A stretch of 64,000 bases of DNA. Origin: Paenimyroides baculatum (GTDB lineage: Bacteria > Bacteroidota > Bacteroidia > Flavobacteriales > Flavobacteriaceae). The DNA is taken from contig NZ_VWSG01000004.1 in the NCBI RefSeq assembly GCF_008629655.1, positions 186,001-250,000 of the forward strand, given 5' to 3'. A program made the translations under genes and the position numbers. Positions 17,490 to 26,760 of the stretch are shown in pieces (the first letter of the stretch is position 1; each line of letters opens with the position of its first letter). Below the pieces are notes generated by a model, which was given only the letters and a program-made list of their open reading frames with translations, was not told the origin of the DNA and did not search any database.

Positions 17490-17768
17490 ATGAGAAATTT
17501 TAAGAAAAGCTTTTTACCATTGGGAGTAATGGTATTAGGCGCAGTGGCAGCATTTGCCTCACACAGCAGTAAAACAGCTACCCTAGCTTCTGAAACGGGG
17601 TACGTAACCACCGACCTGTTACATCCGTGTAACGAACCAGTGCAGTGTAGCATCATTGACACCGGTTCCTTTTGTACAGCAAGCGTAAACGGTATTGAAA
17701 TGAGGGCCTACGGAAAATGGGATATCAATGACGTATCCTGTGACAAGACCCTTTACAGACTTAACTAA
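17490..17768 (+). CDS. DUF6520 family exported peptide
   Basis: 92 residues. The start MRNFKKSFLPLGVMVLGAVA, then AFASHSSK, is the characteristic DUF6520 leader. The mature part contains four Cys (HPCNEPVQC, GSFC and VSCDK), enough for two disulfides. DUF6520 proteins are small exported Bacteroidota proteins of unknown role, often next to MauE-like genes, and disulfide formation by MauE is a reasonable inference. It is the last gene of the plus-strand run and is followed by the terminator at 17789. Confidence 0.8.
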   Translation: MRNFKKSFLPLGVMVLGAVAAFASHSSKTATLASETGYVTTDLLHPCNEPVQCSIIDTGSFCTASVNGIEMRAYGKWDINDVSCDKTLYRLN

Positions 17769-17788
17769 TACGTTGAATTTAAATTTAG

Positions 17789-17810
17789 AAAGAGGCCAAT
17801 AGGCCTCTTT
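17789..17810. terminator. Bidirectional terminator between converging operons
   Basis: Perfect 9-bp stem AAAGAGGCC (17789-17797)/GGCCTCTTT (17802-17810), loop AATA, with A/T-rich flanks on both sides. Confidence 0.85.
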
Positions 17811-17846
17811 CGTTTGTAAACTAAATAATTATAAATATGAAAACAA

Positions 17847-20306
17847 CTATTTCAACTTTTCTTCAAAAAAATTCAATATTCTGCAACTGAGGTCCTTCTG
17901 ATTCTCTTCTTTGTCCAATGCGTGCGATTCCTTATCATACAATGCGAGATAGGCTTCCTTCTTCTGACGCCACAACGCCTTGTACATTTTCTCGCTGTTT
18001 CTGTGGTGTACCTGTGAATCATTTGTACCCGACCATAAAAAAAGCGGAGTTGTTACCTTATCTGCAAAACTTAGCGGATTGTTCAACAGTATGTTTGAAT
18101 TTCCCACCGGCATCTTACTTCGGTACTGTGCAAATTCAAAAGCAAACATACCCACACCGCCCTTTCCGTGTTCGGTAAAATAGAAATCCATCAGGTCTGA
18201 AACACCGGCACCAGCTACAGCTGCCTTGAAACGGTGCGTATGCCCCACGGCATGCATTACCTGAAAACCTCCAAAAGAATGACCGATGATACCCAGTTTA
18301 TCGGCATTTACTGCCTGCTCTTCTTCAATAACCTTATCCAGTAATCCATCCAGATCGGTCTGAAAACTCTCCAGCACATTGTCATGTGTATATCTTAGAT
18401 CGGGATAAAGAACAAAATAACCATTCTGAGTGTAAAGTGCCGCATTAAAACCTGCGGAATTCGCCAATGTTGGAAGTCGGAACTTATTAATCTCCTGTGC
18501 TTCGCGTTCATAGAGCGATACTATCAGCGGATATTTTGCACCCGGTTTATAATCTGTAGGATACAGCAGTGCACCTTTCACTCGATTTGCGGTACCTTCT
18601 AAAGTGATCACTTTTGTTTTACCAAAATTTACCTTATCGGACTGTTTATCAGACGACCATGTTTTTCCGCTCTTTAAATCATGTCTTACAAAGTACGGAA
18701 ATTTATTAAAACTTTCGGCTTTATATACCAAATATTTTTCTGTAAGTTTCGTATAATCAAACTGTTGGTTTGCAAAACCGCATATCTCCAATAGCCTTTT
18801 ACCATTTAAGAGATACAATGCCTGTCCTTCTGACACATGCCTATAAGCAGTTAATACGAACTTATTTCCCGAAGGTATTATTTTAGTCTCGTACATTGAG
18901 TTGGAAATAAACGACTTGGGCAGTGTTTTTTCTACAGCGTGTCTGAATACGGTTTGGGCTTTACTGCCTGTTGTGAGGACTTCAGCTGAAGAACCATCGA
19001 GTGCAAGCCGCCATATATCGTATTTGCTGTATACCAGCAGATCCCGTCCATCCGCAGACCAGCCCATCGTTTCAAAATGCCTGACACTGTAAGGATAATT
19101 AGGCAAAGTGTTTTCAAAGTGCGCCGCCACGTTACATGTAAGACATTTTTTTACCATAGTACCTATATTGTAAGACCACCAATTACCTTCTTTAAAATAT
19201 GCCAGATATTCTGCATGAGGTGCCACAAGCAGCTGTCTGTACAGCAAGGGCAATTTACGTTCTATAAGTACTTCATCTATGTCCTTTCCGCTTATGTAAT
19301 AATCTGCATAAGAGAGGCCGTTGTAATCTCGTGGATCATACCGCTCGGTTTTGATTCCGATGTAGCGGTCAGGGTGTGCAGTAGGTATCATTTCTGAAAA
19401 GCCCGGTTCTACTAAAGCATATACTTCCTCTTTTAAAGTATTCCAAACCATACTTTTGTTTTGTGGGACGGCAGATTCGTCTTTCAAAGATTCTGCAAAC
19501 AATACAGATTTACCTGTTGCGACTTTCGGTACGCTCAACGTATTGAAATACACTTTCCCGTTACGGCTGTCAACAGATATACTGTTTACGGCAATATCTT
19601 TTACAATTACCGTTTTAACTTTGTGCATTGATTGTTTTACTGTAACATTTTGTGCAAAAAGTTGTGTACTGCCATCTGCCTTTTCGACCGCTATAACAAA
19701 AAAGTTATCGTCCGGATTGTAAACTACCCTTTTTAATTTTCCACTAAACCTCAGCAGTTGTTGCTGCTTCCAGTCGCCGACATTGAGAGAATACACCTCC
19801 GTACTGCCTGCTACTTCCGTTGTATATATACCCCAATTCTGTGACGGGTGCAGCTGGAAAAAATCCACCTGAGGTATCGGCTTCCTGTTTTTACCATTTA
19901 CCGATATATATCCAACTTCACCAGCATTTTTCCACACAAGACCTTTGTTACTGTGCCACACACCATATTCTTTAGTTCCAATCTGTTTTAACTGCCCCAG
20001 CTTTAAATCAAACAACATATCAGCCCCCTCTTTCTTCACAGCCAGAAAGTGCGCATCTAAAAAGTTAAATGAAGACACGCCGTTTAATCCCTTCTCGATT
20101 CCGTTGCGTGTATCTACTACAAAAAGGCTGTCCTGTGCACCGGATTTGGTGTAGGCAAACCAATCTCCTTTTTCAGAGAATTTACCCTGCCCCTGTTTTT
20201 GCCATGCAGAAAAACGTTTGTTTACTGCATCACAGTCCGCCTGTGCAAAACATGCTGATGTTACAGCAAAAAACAGCATGGTGCCTAAAAATTTAATAGC
20301 CTTCAT
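17847..20306 (-). CDS. S9 family prolyl oligopeptidase
   Basis: 819 residues with a signal peptide (cleavage after CFAQ). The N-terminal two thirds form a beta-propeller-like region, followed by an alpha/beta-hydrolase domain. The catalytic Ser is in GHSFGG (about residue 675), the Asp in WSGTNDSQVHHRNSE and the His in KESHALDKEENQ, so the triad is complete. S9 enzymes cleave short peptides. Its start overlaps the SusD gene end by 14 bp, so it is the last gene of the SusC-SusD-peptidase operon and probably processes peptides captured by that outer-membrane pair, in the periplasm or at the surface. Confidence 0.9.
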   Translation of the reverse strand: MKAIKFLGTMLFFAVTSACFAQADCDAVNKRFSAWQKQGQGKFSEKGDWFAYTKSGAQDSLFVVDTRNGIEKGLNGVSSFNFLDAHFLAVKKEGADMLFDLKLGQLKQIGTKEYGVWHSNKGLVWKNAGEVGYISVNGKNRKPIPQVDFFQLHPSQNWGIYTTEVAGSTEVYSLNVGDWKQQQLLRFSGKLKRVVYNPDDNFFVIAVEKADGSTQLFAQNVTVKQSMHKVKTVIVKDIAVNSISVDSRNGKVYFNTLSVPKVATGKSVLFAESLKDESAVPQNKSMVWNTLKEEVYALVEPGFSEMIPTAHPDRYIGIKTERYDPRDYNGLSYADYYISGKDIDEVLIERKLPLLYRQLLVAPHAEYLAYFKEGNWWSYNIGTMVKKCLTCNVAAHFENTLPNYPYSVRHFETMGWSADGRDLLVYSKYDIWRLALDGSSAEVLTTGSKAQTVFRHAVEKTLPKSFISNSMYETKIIPSGNKFVLTAYRHVSEGQALYLLNGKRLLEICGFANQQFDYTKLTEKYLVYKAESFNKFPYFVRHDLKSGKTWSSDKQSDKVNFGKTKVITLEGTANRVKGALLYPTDYKPGAKYPLIVSLYEREAQEINKFRLPTLANSAGFNAALYTQNGYFVLYPDLRYTHDNVLESFQTDLDGLLDKVIEEEQAVNADKLGIIGHSFGGFQVMHAVGHTHRFKAAVAGAGVSDLMDFYFTEHGKGGVGMFAFEFAQYRSKMPVGNSNILLNNPLSFADKVTTPLFLWSGTNDSQVHHRNSEKMYKALWRQKKEAYLALYDKESHALDKEENQKDLSCRILNFFEEKLK

Positions 20307-21675
20307 TTTGCGGAAGCAGATTAGGGTTCAACATTAATTCTGCCTGCGGTAGTGGCAGTTTTGCAAACGATTTCTGCCATGAGGGTTTCGTTTTTAGCAT
20401 TTCCTGTTCCAATGTACCGGTACGCTTCATATCGAAAAAGCGATGTCCGAGCTCACAAAAGAACTCATGTCGGCGCTCATCCAACAGCAGCTGTTTCCAG
20501 TTAGCAGGCAGTTCCGTAAAAGGATCCAGCCCGTAGCGTTCACGTATGCTGTTCCAATTCTGAAGAGCTGTCGCATTATTTCCCAAATACAGATCGGCTT
20601 CCAGACGTATCAACAGCATTTCTTCGAGCCTTAGCAGTACCGAATGTTCTTTTGTAGCAGCTGTGGGACCTTTTTCACGGTATTTGAATGCATGGTAGTA
20701 CGGTGCATTTTCCGTACCCATTTTTTTAATCCACAATTCCTTACGAAGGTCTCCCTGTTCGAAACTTGCCACAAGATTATCCGACAAGCTCCGCGAAGCA
20801 GGAGTTGTACCGGTGACAATGTAAATAAGTGCTTCATTTGTATTTGCCCCTTCCACACCAGGTTTAAAACTCCAAATAATACTTTTCCCACCTTTGAGAA
20901 ACGTATTTTCAACCGGTTGGTCTACCGAGAAACCTGCAGCTATTACCCCACTACTGTATTCCAATGCCTTGTCATACTGTTCTGCATAGAGGTACAGGCG
21001 TGCCAGAAGTGCTTCCGCAGCATATTTTGAAGGACGGGTATTTACGGGAGCAGCAGTGTTTTCCAACAATGTACCAGCCTGCACCAGATCCTTTGCTAGC
21101 TGTGTGTACATAGCCCCTACAGGCATTTTTGCCACCGTTTTGTTAACGCGGTAATCGGTAGATGTTACATAAGGAACCTCACCAAAAAGCTGTACAAGGT
21201 AAAAATGAACAAACGATCTTGTAAACAATGCTTCTCCCGTAAGCTGATCTTTAGAAGCTGCGGTAACCGCAGGAGACTGCGCCACACCGTCTATGATCCT
21301 GTTACACTGGTAAATTATTTTGTAAGAATCATTCCATAAATTCTGTACAGCCGCATCGGAAGGAGTAATTGCGTTGGTAAAGAACGCCTGTTCTGCCATA
21401 CTGCCCACCTGCCAGTTTAACGATTCATCTGCATACATTCCCATGAGGTTTCCTATACCGGGAATGGTACCCGTAGTAAGCGCACGGTCTCTCAGTGACA
21501 CATAGTTTTCCAGCAGTGCAGCTTCCGCTGTAAGTTTATCATTAAATACCGCATCAGCTGTGGTTTCGGTCACGGGAAGGTCGGTTTCTACAAATTCCTC
21601 ACAAGCTGTGAACACCACCGAACACAACAGCACTGCCATCAGATTCGGTATTCTATTTCTATATATATTTTTCAT
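20293..21675 (-). CDS. SusD/RagB-family outer-membrane lipoprotein
   Basis: 460 residues. Lipobox VVFTAC at the end of the signal, followed by EEFVETDLP (acidic, surface export). Features typical of SusD: 'VTETTADAVFNDKLTAEAAL', the TPR-like helices with ALFTRSFVHFYLVQLFGEVP, and the C-terminal 'RRHEFFCELGHRFFDMKRTG'. It forms the lid on the SusC-like barrel encoded 18 bp upstream and binds the substrate at the surface. The peptidase next door suggests peptides rather than glycans. It is somewhat shorter than glycan-type SusD proteins, as in RagB-like peptide systems. Confidence 0.9.
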   Translation of the reverse strand: MKNIYRNRIPNLMAVLLCSVVFTACEEFVETDLPVTETTADAVFNDKLTAEAALLENYVSLRDRALTTGTIPGIGNLMGMYADESLNWQVGSMAEQAFFTNAITPSDAAVQNLWNDSYKIIYQCNRIIDGVAQSPAVTAASKDQLTGEALFTRSFVHFYLVQLFGEVPYVTSTDYRVNKTVAKMPVGAMYTQLAKDLVQAGTLLENTAAPVNTRPSKYAAEALLARLYLYAEQYDKALEYSSGVIAAGFSVDQPVENTFLKGGKSIIWSFKPGVEGANTNEALIYIVTGTTPASRSLSDNLVASFEQGDLRKELWIKKMGTENAPYYHAFKYREKGPTAATKEHSVLLRLEEMLLIRLEADLYLGNNATALQNWNSIRERYGLDPFTELPANWKQLLLDERRHEFFCELGHRFFDMKRTGTLEQEMLKTKPSWQKSFAKLPLPQAELMLNPNLLPQNEGY

Positions 21676-21693
21676 GATCAGTATATTAAAAAG

Positions 21694-24672
21694 TTAATAG
21701 TTAAGAATAAAACCTGCAGACCACACCCTTAAAGGCGGCAATGAGGTAATTCCCTGACTTTCGGGATCGAGCCCTTTGTAATTTGTCCACGTAAAAACAT
21801 TCTGTCCGGAGATGTAGATGCGGCCTGAAAGTTTTGAAGCAAATACCCTGGGAATACTGTAAGCAAGCGTAACATTTTTCAGACGAATGAACGAAGCATC
21901 GGTAAAAGCCTGCTGACTTTGAGCATACCTGCTGTAGGCAGCATTGAAGTCATTATTATACCCCGCCGAAGGCTGCTGTGCCGAAACACTTAAGGCATCT
22001 GCCGGCTGATTGGTAAACGTACCCGGCATACCGAAGCCCAGTGCAGCATTTGCACCCTGCTGTTTTACCGCATGAAACAACAGATCAAGCGACCAGTTCC
22101 GGTACGATGCCTCAGAACCGATACCTGCCGAATAGCGCGGTGTAAGATCAACGATCCTCTTTTTATCGTCGGCTGCATTCCAGACACCGTCACCATTTAC
22201 ATCACGAAAGGTATATGCTCCGGAAACCGGGTCGGTTCCCGTATAGTCGTACACATAAATCATGGAAGTAGGCTGCCCTATGGTGTACATATTTTTATAG
22301 GTAGAGGCATCCAGTCCGGGAAATTCCAATAGTTTGTTGCGGTTACTGCTCCAGTTACCAAAAAGACTCCAATTCCAGTCATTACCAGACAATACCCGGT
22401 ATTTAAACTCGAACTCCCAACCGGTATTTTCTACCTCTGCCGGCAGATTTGCCAATACCGAAGCAAAGCCCGTAGTTCCCGGCAGCGGTACCCCCACAAG
22501 CTGGTTACCTGAAACATTTCTGTAATAAGCAGCAGACAGGCTCACGCGGTTGTTAAAAAGTGACAATTCCATTGCTGCCTCCATTTTACGGTTTGTTTCC
22601 CAACTAAAATCGGGATTGTAAAGACGTGCCGGTGCCAGCCCTCCGCCTTCATAAACACCACCAGAGTACTGATAGGTGTCCAGATACTGGTAATCGCCGA
22701 TGCGGTCGCTACCCGTTGTTCCGTAGCTTGCGCGCAGCTTTCCAAAACTTAACCAGCTGCTGTCTTCGAATATCTTTTCCCTGCTAAACAGCCATGCAGC
22801 CCCCACCGCACCAAAATTACCCCAGCGCTTGTTCGGACCAAAACGACTGGAACCATCGCGACGTCCGGTTATATTTACTATAAACCTGTCATCGTACATA
22901 TAATTTAAACGTGTAAAAACAGCCTGATAAGCATATTCGTTTGCCATATTGGTCATAAGCCGCAGTGTTTTGGCTGCCAGAAAGTTCTGTATCTGCGCAT
23001 CAGAACCAAAGTTAGAGGCACGCCACACCTGCTTTGCATTACTTTGTTTTAAAAAAGTAGTTCCTACCAGAGCCGTTACCTTATGCCTGCCGAACTGTTC
23101 GTGAAAGTGCAGCTGAGGTTCCAGGTTCCATACACTTGCTTTGGTGATGCCCTGCATACTGCTGGAGTTGGCACTTGTAAGTCCCATTGCCGGATTGTAA
23201 ATGGTATGCGGAATAATTTTCCATTCGTCACCATTCATTTCGTTGTAACCCGCAACGGCCTTGAATGTAAGGCTGCGTGTTAACTTACCTTCCAGATTCC
23301 AGGCGGTAAGCCACTGTACATTTTTTGCATTATAGGTCTGGTTTGTCCAGCGAAGGGGATTGTTCCATGTTCCGTTTTCCCAGTTGAGACTTCCATCGGG
23401 ATTGTACAAGGCAGGTGCATTTGGAGCTAATGTAAGGGCATCCCTTGTTAAATCTACACCCAACAATCGGTTATCACTTTCTCCCCTTACAAACTGGGTA
23501 CTTATGTTCCATTTTTCATCGTCCGTAATATGGCTGAACTGTGCCAGTATATTTTTCCGTTTGTTTCCGTAATCTCCAGGAAACACCGTACCATCCTTTG
23601 CAGTACTTGCCTGCACCATAAAACTGTTTCTCTTATCGCCTCCGCGCACACTTGCAGAAACCTGCTGGCTTACCGCCTTTCCTCCTATCAGCTGTTGCTG
23701 CCAGTCGGTATAACGATTCGCATCCCATGTTCCGTTCATATCATAAGCATTTGCAGGATATTCCGCAATCTTATCGTTTGCAAAGGCATCACGGCGCATC
23801 TGCAAATACTCGCCCGAGTTCATCAGGTTCATAAAATTTGGAACCACCCCTATGGCTGTATGACTTTGCAAAGAAAATACAGTAGGCTGGTTTGTACCTT
23901 TTTTCGTTGTAATAAGCACCACACCGTTTGCACCGCGCGAGCCGTAAATAGCAGTAGCATCGGCATCTTTCAACACTTCTATGCTTTCGATATCGTTGGG
24001 ATTGATCAGCTGCAAGGGATTGTTTGCCGTAGAGCGCAGAATTTCCACAGAAAGATCTCCCGTACTGTTGGTGTCACTTAAAAAGGGTACACCGTCAACG
24101 ATATACAGGGGCGCATTACCCTCGGTTCGTAAACTGTTGCGCCCCCTGATCTGTATATCGAAGCCGCCGCCGGGGGTACCGCTGCTCTGCGTAATGTTCA
24201 CCCCTGCCATACGTCCCTGCATTGCGGCCAGCGGGTTGGCAACTGGTTGTTGTCCGATTTCCTTCGCAGTTATCTTTGAAATGCTTCCGGTGCGTTCTTT
24301 GTCTTTCACGCTGTAATAACCCGCGTTTATGACGACCTCATCGAGCATATCATCGTCTGCCGTTAGGGTAACGTTTAGTATACTGCCGGAGGCTTTTACG
24401 GTCTGGGTTTTGTAGCCAATGTATTCAAATACGATGACTGCATTTGGTGAGATACTTAAGGTGTAGAAGCCCTGTTCATTGGTCTGGGTACCATTATCGG
24501 TGTTTTGCTGCCACACGGTTACACCTTCTATTGGTGTACCGTCGGCAGTTTTTACCACGCCGCTTAGAACTGTTGTTTCTTGAGCGTGTAATTTGTTGCT
24601 GTTAAAGAATAGTAGTAATAGCAACACCCACATTAGGGGTACAGCAAGTGCTGCAAAAGTAATTTTTTTCAT
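21694..24672 (-). CDS. SusC/RagA-family TonB-dependent transporter
   Basis: 992 residues: signal peptide (ending LHAQ), a carboxypeptidase-D-like barrel extension (residues about 32-110, LSGVVKTADGTPIEGVTVWQ), a plug domain with the family phrase LRTEGNAPLYIVDGVPFLSD and IESIEVLKDADATAIYGSRG, then a 22-strand barrel ending PLRVWSAGFILNY. It imports substrate across the outer membrane with TonB energy and the SusD lipoprotein. It is the first gene of the operon. No consensus promoter is obvious upstream, and regulation by the nearby PAS-AraC protein is possible. Confidence 0.92.
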   Translation of the reverse strand: MKKITFAALAVPLMWVLLLLLFFNSNKLHAQETTVLSGVVKTADGTPIEGVTVWQQNTDNGTQTNEQGFYTLSISPNAVIVFEYIGYKTQTVKASGSILNVTLTADDDMLDEVVINAGYYSVKDKERTGSISKITAKEIGQQPVANPLAAMQGRMAGVNITQSSGTPGGGFDIQIRGRNSLRTEGNAPLYIVDGVPFLSDTNSTGDLSVEILRSTANNPLQLINPNDIESIEVLKDADATAIYGSRGANGVVLITTKKGTNQPTVFSLQSHTAIGVVPNFMNLMNSGEYLQMRRDAFANDKIAEYPANAYDMNGTWDANRYTDWQQQLIGGKAVSQQVSASVRGGDKRNSFMVQASTAKDGTVFPGDYGNKRKNILAQFSHITDDEKWNISTQFVRGESDNRLLGVDLTRDALTLAPNAPALYNPDGSLNWENGTWNNPLRWTNQTYNAKNVQWLTAWNLEGKLTRSLTFKAVAGYNEMNGDEWKIIPHTIYNPAMGLTSANSSSMQGITKASVWNLEPQLHFHEQFGRHKVTALVGTTFLKQSNAKQVWRASNFGSDAQIQNFLAAKTLRLMTNMANEYAYQAVFTRLNYMYDDRFIVNITGRRDGSSRFGPNKRWGNFGAVGAAWLFSREKIFEDSSWLSFGKLRASYGTTGSDRIGDYQYLDTYQYSGGVYEGGGLAPARLYNPDFSWETNRKMEAAMELSLFNNRVSLSAAYYRNVSGNQLVGVPLPGTTGFASVLANLPAEVENTGWEFEFKYRVLSGNDWNWSLFGNWSSNRNKLLEFPGLDASTYKNMYTIGQPTSMIYVYDYTGTDPVSGAYTFRDVNGDGVWNAADDKKRIVDLTPRYSAGIGSEASYRNWSLDLLFHAVKQQGANAALGFGMPGTFTNQPADALSVSAQQPSAGYNNDFNAAYSRYAQSQQAFTDASFIRLKNVTLAYSIPRVFASKLSGRIYISGQNVFTWTNYKGLDPESQGITSLPPLRVWSAGFILNY

Positions 24673-24752
24673 ACTTTTGTGATGTTAGTTAATAATTAAT
24701 TGACTTTTATCCCTTCTGCGAAGCGCCAACTTTTGTTAGAGGGGATTTTTTT

Positions 24753-24783
24753 AACCTGCGAGGTTTTGGAAACCTTGTAGGTT
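24753..24783. repeat. Palindromic repeat hairpin, copy 2
   Basis: Same 14-nt arms as the copy at 13138-13168 (AACCTGCGAGGTTT/AAACCTTGTAGGTT) with loop TGG instead of CAC, about 80 bp upstream of the SusC start. Followed by TCATCATTCTGGTTT as in copy 1. Confidence 0.7.
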
Positions 24784-24829
24784 TATTTTTTAATTTGCAT
24801 TTTTGATCATCATTCTGGTTTTTACAATT

Positions 24830-25190
24830 AAAATTGGTATTTCCATTCTTTTTCTTTTTTCTTTTGGCGCACAAAAGAAACAAAACGCCTCGGCTCCACT
24901 GCTCGTGGTCAGTTTACGTCTCGACAACTAAATCAAAAAAACTCGAACAAGTTCTCAAACAGCTTTTGATTTTACGTTGTCTTCAACTTACTGACGCTCA
25001 CTCCGCCGTGAATGCCAGCTCGGAAATACGTGTCAATAGATCTATCCGCGTTGTCATGCTGCACTTGATGCAGCATCTCATCCAGTTTTTCACCTATCGA
25101 TATTAACCCTCAGCTTCGGAATTTAATAAAGCCAAAGCTTAAATGGGGGCTTCTCCATATAGCCCAAAAAAAGATTTGGGTTTATGTTTT
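24830..25190 (+). repeat. Dispersed repeat: H hairpin, W module, ATGCTGCA hairpin and Y hairpin
   Basis: The H hairpin is TTTCTTTTG (24858-24866), loop GCGCA, CAAAAGAAA (24872-24880). It is followed by a ~140-bp W module starting CAAAACGCCTCGG, a hairpin ATGCTGCA/TGCAGCAT (about 25053-25073) and the module CCAAAGCT...GGGGGCT...AGCCC near 25130-25185. A long frame across W is shared by other copies only because the DNA repeats; it has no start or domain support. Confidence 0.7.
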
Positions 25191-25194
25191 CATT

Positions 25195-25545
25195 ATGTCC
25201 CTCTATTAATATTGTTACTCTATATTTATTCACCGCAAAATTTGCGGTTATTAAAACTATTATTCGCCGCATTTACCTTAATCCTTAAAACGCAGAGTGT
25301 TTTTCAGAGCTTCGGCACATAACTTTTTCCAGAATTTCTAACTACTTTCAATAAACTAACCTTTGTATAAATTAATACTCTATATATGATGGTTGGAATT
25401 GGTTATGTGCTTGGCTCCGACCTTAAAACAGCCACTTTTTATGTATTATGATTGGGTTTTGGCGCTAAGGTTTTATCTTTTTAATTTTTTGTTGTAATCT
25501 TGAACGGTATGTAATGGAGAGAAAGATCTCTTCGGGAATCCTTAC
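25195..25545. other. Gene-free spacer between repeat copies
   Basis: AT-rich. The only structure I see is ACCGCAAA-A-TTTGCGGT near 25230-25250 (8-bp arms), terminator-like. No coding frame or family is recognised. Confidence 0.4.
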
Positions 25546-25720
25546 TCTCATTTCTTTTCTTTTATCGCGTAAAAGAAACAAAACGCCTCGGCTCCACTGC
25601 TCGTGGTCAGTTTACGTTTCGACAACTAAATCAAAAAAACTCGAACAAGTTCTCAAACAACTTTTGATTTTACGTTGCCTTCAACTTACTGACGCTCACT
25701 CCGCCGTGAATGCTTCCTTT
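25545..25720 (+). repeat. Dispersed repeat: H hairpin and W module, second direct copy
   Basis: H hairpin TTTCTTTTA (25556-25564), loop TCGCG, TAAAAGAAA (25570-25578). Compared with the copy at 24858 the closing pair changed from G-C to A-T on both arms, so pairing is kept. The W module that follows is nearly identical to 24881-25015. Confidence 0.7.
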
Positions 25721-25889
25721 AGATTCTCTTAATTATTCTATTCAGTTATCTTTGAAAATTCTATTGTTGAACAATTCAGGATTTAGAAGCGACATTATTT
25801 TTTCAGCGAGTGTCAACTCTTTGAAGAAAAGGTATAGATCAAATACGACCGAAGGGAGCGATTATTTGATTGCCTTTCGAAAAGTTTGT

Positions 25890-25955
25890 TGACCGTTGAA
25901 AAAATAGAGTCTTGATTTTTTGGTTCGTTTTTGCATCAAGGCAAAATGAACAAGA
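25890..25955 (-). repeat. Inverted fragment of the dispersed repeat
   Basis: Reading the minus strand gives TTTTGCCTTGATGC and ACCAAAAAATCAAGACTC, almost the same as 13288-13330 and related to 16064-16100. It is thus a copy in the opposite orientation. Confidence 0.65.
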
Positions 25956-26003
25956 TCATTACTCAAAGAACAAATTGTATTTATGTTGTAAAAAGCATTT
26001 TTG

Positions 26004-26031
26004 CAAACGGGGTTTTCGCCGTTTGTTTTTT
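26004..26031 (+). terminator. Terminator-like hairpin
   Basis: CAAACGG (26004-26010) pairs with CCGTTTG (26019-26025), followed by six T. The transcript it would end is unknown. From here to about 26370 the DNA is T-rich without a gene; two direct CTATCCATAC units lie near 26170-26190. Confidence 0.5.
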
Positions 26032-26377
26032 ATTTATTATTTTTAACTGTTTTTATCTCTGAAAACGGTGTTTTTTCCTTTTTTGAATTTTCTGTTTTTT
26101 ATTTCTAAATCCAAAAATTTAGAATGATTTTCTGTTTTCTATATTTTTTTCCGAAAATGTGTTTCATGCTCTATCCATACACTATCCATACAGTATCTAC
26201 TTAGTATCCCCGCTTTTGAGATTTAGATTATTTTTCGGTTTAACGATTTGTCAAAATGCTTTAAAATTGATCTCTTTTTATTGTCTATTTTTTCTCAAAA
26301 TCCGGATTTTGAATTATTCTGGATTTAGGAGTTAGATTATTTTTTCAATTGCAAATCTGGTTTCAATGAACTCAATT

Positions 26378-26560
26378 TTTCTTCTTTGAAAACACCAAAG
26401 AAGCAAAGTGCTTTTATTGCGGTCAAGCTTTTAACGGTCAAAATCTTGTTTGTTGCCTAGTCCATCGGAACGATCGCTCCGCGATCCGATGCTCCTTAAC
26501 GCCAACTTCACAGTTTTGACACTCGCCCAAAGCTTAATACCGCTGGGTACATAGTCTATC
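26378..26560 (+). repeat. Structured dispersed repeat, full copy
   Basis: H hairpin CTTCTTTG/CAAAGAAG, then nested stems GCGGT 26419-26423/ACCGC 26539-26543, AAGCTTT 26425-26431/AAAGCTT 26529-26535, GTCAAAA 26437-26443/TTTTGAC 26514-26520, CATCGG 26463-26468/CCGATG 26486-26491 and ATCGC 26473-26477/GCGAT 26481-26485. Confidence 0.75.
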
Positions 26561-26604
26561 TCTGTTTTCAATCAAAAATCCAATAATCCTATCAACTACA
26601 ATCT

Positions 26605-26760
26605 AAACTGAGCATTCACAACGGAGTGAGCGTCGATTCGCTGAAAATAGCGCAAAATCAAATGTTGTTTGAAGCTTTGAAAAAGCGAGTTTATTTGATT
26701 TCGCTATTGAGGCGTTAATTGACCACGAGTAGTGGCGCTCAGGAGTTTTGTTTCTTTTAC
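26605..26760 (-). repeat. Inverted copy of the W module
   Basis: On the minus strand it reads from the H arm GTAAAAGAAACAAAAC through a diverged W module to GACGCTCACTCCGTTGTGAA. It aligns in reverse with 24880-25015 and 25578-25712. Confidence 0.65.

Noticed and set aside
24834..25732. Open frames of 60-90 codons with the shared phrase RKRNKTPRLHCSWSVYVST at 24834-25106 and 25514-25732
   Set aside because: They are translations of the W repeat module; similarity exists at DNA level, an inverted copy breaks the frame, and there is no start signal or domain.
26165..26195. Two CTATCCATAC units as a CRISPR-like or attachment repeat
   Set aside because: Only two short units without regular spacers or flanking integrase; recorded as a minor direct repeat.
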